A DNA stretch of 13,349 nt from DASVSE01 sp036399715 (lineage in GTDB: Bacteria > Bacteroidota > Rhodothermia > Rhodothermales > Rubricoccaceae). Under the pieces are notes generated by a model. It did no database searches and was not told the origin of the DNA. It saw only the letters and a program-made list of their open reading frames with translations. The DNA is taken from contig DASWMO010000001.1 in NCBI GenBank assembly GCA_036399715.1, positions 1 through 13,349 on the forward strand, given 5' to 3'. The position numbers and the translations under genes are program-made. Of the stretch, positions 12,201-13,349 are shown piece after piece (the stretch's first letter is position 1; each line of letters starts with the position of its first letter).

Positions 12201-13349
12201 CTAGCTCCGAGAGAATCGGACGAGCACCTGCGACCGCAGCCCCGTCGCGAGACCGTTCACGACGGGCGGGACGAACACCATGTCGCGGACGAGGCTCTCG
12301 GCGAGCGCGTCGAGACCGCCGCCGATGGGCGTCGCGACGGCTGCCCGAACCACGCGTCCCGAGGCGTCGGTCTGAAACAGGACGAGCACGTCGCCCTCGA
12401 TCCCGCCCTGCGCGGCCCAGTCCGGATACTCGGCCTCGTCGACCCGGCGCCGGACGAGGTCGGGGTTGGCGAGGCGCGAAAAGTCGAAGCCCGGGAACGA
12501 CGCGATGGGCCTCCCGCTGGCTGGCCAGTCGGCGCGGTCGGCGAGGACGGCCGTCTGGGCCGTGTCCGTGCGCCGCTGAGCGACGGCGAGCCGCTCGGCG
12601 GAGAGGTCGGACGCCAGCCGGCCGACGGTCGCGTTCAGCCGGTCGCGTTCGGCCTGGAGGGCGGCGACCTGAAGCGCGAGTGCGTCGCGCTCGGCCGAGA
12701 CGGCCGCGAGGCCATCGAGCGAGCGCTGGCGCTCGGCGAGGAGGGCGGCATCGGCCGGCGAGACCGCAGACGGGTTCTGTGCAGCCGCGGCGCGCTCCGC
12801 CTCGAACCGAGCGCGCGCCGCGTCGAGGTCGGCGCGGTCGGAGAGAAGGGCCAGCCGGCTGGCTGCTGCCGTGCCGGTCCGGGCGCCGGCAAGCTCACGC
12901 CGGACGATGTCCCGTTCGCTCTGCGCCACATCGCGCTCGGCGGTGACGGTCAGGAGCGCGCGCTGGGTGCGGGCGAGCTCGGCATCCGTCTCGGCGAGGC
13001 GAATCCGGCGGTCCTCACTCTCGACGCGCAGCGCGGCGAGCGTCTGGTCGCGGGCGACGATCTCGGCCCGGAGGCGGGCCGCCTCGGCCTCGGCGAGCCG
13101 CGCACGGTCGGGTTGCCCGGCGGCATCAGCCGATTCGCCGCGGAGGCGGGCGGCGTCGAGGTCGGCGGCGAGGCGCGCGCGCTCCGTCGTCGCGCGGTCG
13201 CGCGTAACGACAAGCTGGTCGCGCTCGGCGCGCAGGCGAGCGACCTCGGCGGCGAGCGACGCGGCGCGTGCGTCGGCCGCGTCATTGCGCCCCGGCAGGC
13301 TGCCCGAGCGCGTGCCAGCACGACGGGCGGCGTCGCGCTCGGCCTGCAG
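12201..13349 (-). CDS. Coiled-coil protein with TonB C-terminal domain, N-terminus beyond window
   Basis: The frame is open from the right edge (first visible codon at 13349) to a TAG at 12201-12203, giving 382 visible residues. The first 270 or so are almost pure coiled coil, Ala/Arg/Glu/Leu-rich with recurring 'RLRAERD' and 'LAAEVARL' phrases. After a Pro-containing linker (ADWPASGRPIASFPGFDF) comes a TonB/TolA-type C-terminal domain in the last 77 or so residues: AEYPDWAAQGGIEGDVLVLFQTDASGRVVRAAVATPIGGGLDALAESLVRDMVFVPPVVNG. This fits the PF03544 pattern (YP...G..G.V.V.f.v...G.v......GgGLD..A......F.P...nG). A GTG at 12929 gives a shorter frame but would start mid-coil, so I treat the gene as longer. 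TonB-family proteins couple the inner membrane to outer-membrane partners. The transmembrane anchor would be off the window. Confidence 0.85.
   Translation of the reverse strand: MQAERDAARRAGTRSGSLPGRNDAADARAASLAAEVARLRAERDQLVVTRDRATTERARLAADLDAARLRGESADAAGQPDRARLAEAEAARLRAEIVARDQTLAALRVESEDRRIRLAETDAELARTQRALLTVTAERDVAQSERDIVRRELAGARTGTAAASRLALLSDRADLDAARARFEAERAAAAQNPSAVSPADAALLAERQRSLDGLAAVSAERDALALQVAALQAERDRLNATVGRLASDLSAERLAVAQRRTDTAQTAVLADRADWPASGRPIASFPGFDFSRLANPDLVRRRVDEAEYPDWAAQGGIEGDVLVLFQTDASGRVVRAAVATPIGGGLDALAESLVRDMVFVPPVVNGLATGLRSQVLVRFSRS

Noticed and set aside
12950..13321. Repetitive Arg/Ala-rich sequence near the right edge as a tandem DNA repeat
   Set aside because: The periodicity is the heptad pattern of a coiled coil in the minus-strand protein. 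The copies are not identical at DNA level.

Overview
The window is GC-rich (about 70% by eye), densely coding DNA with twelve genes, no RNA genes, no insertion sequences and no CRISPR array. The gene content points to a GC-rich member of the Bacteroidota/Rhodothermota side of the tree (Rubricoccus- or Rubrivirga-like; this is an inference, not a database result). The pointers are a GT5-only 'glycogen/starch synthase'-like protein next to a DUF4270-type lipoprotein, a beta-barrel protein that opens with a YSRYGLGE-type motif after its signal peptide, a coiled-coil TonB-family protein, and the absence of a usable Shine-Dalgarno sequence in front of the starts I chose. About half of these starts are GTG or TTG.

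Layout. Left edge to 843 (minus): an RNA ligase RtcB, cut by the window edge. A 138-bp divergent spacer follows, with a 22-bp near-palindrome and an adjacent 9-bp stem-loop. 982-6426 (plus): a run of four genes, MOSC-domain protein, DNA primase dnaG, polyphosphate kinase ppk and a cupredoxin lipoprotein, with gaps of 44, 42 and 55 bp, so probably one transcription unit. 6448-10009 (minus): read right to left, a GT5-only protein, a candidate intrinsic terminator, a DUF4270-like lipoprotein and an outer-membrane beta-barrel protein. 10146-12176 (plus), divergent from the GT5 gene: an HU/IHF-type nucleoid protein, a double zinc-ribbon/TPR membrane protein and a ModA-like lipoprotein, with a 10-bp gap and then a 4-bp overlap. 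12201 to the right edge (minus): a long coiled-coil protein ending in a TonB C-terminal domain, convergent with the previous operon and cut at its N-terminus by the window edge.

How the genes fit together. The first plus-strand run joins housekeeping replication (primase) to polyphosphate synthesis, plus a sulfur/molybdenum-cofactor-related fold and a copper electron carrier. The minus-strand group puts a soluble protein, a surface-type lipoprotein and a barrel side by side and looks like a cell-envelope unit. The HU/zinc-TPR/ModA-like triad looks translationally coupled and has no ABC permease or ATPase beside it, so its ModA-like protein is probably not a normal transporter component.

The most novel signals are the shared CCGACTCC word just upstream of three start codons (dnaG, the DUF4270-like gene and the barrel gene), the GT5 protein without its nucleotide-sugar binding motif, the HU-led triad, the coiled-coil TonB protein, and the structured spacers. 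I found no clear defence system or mobile island. No spacer exceeds 300 bases.
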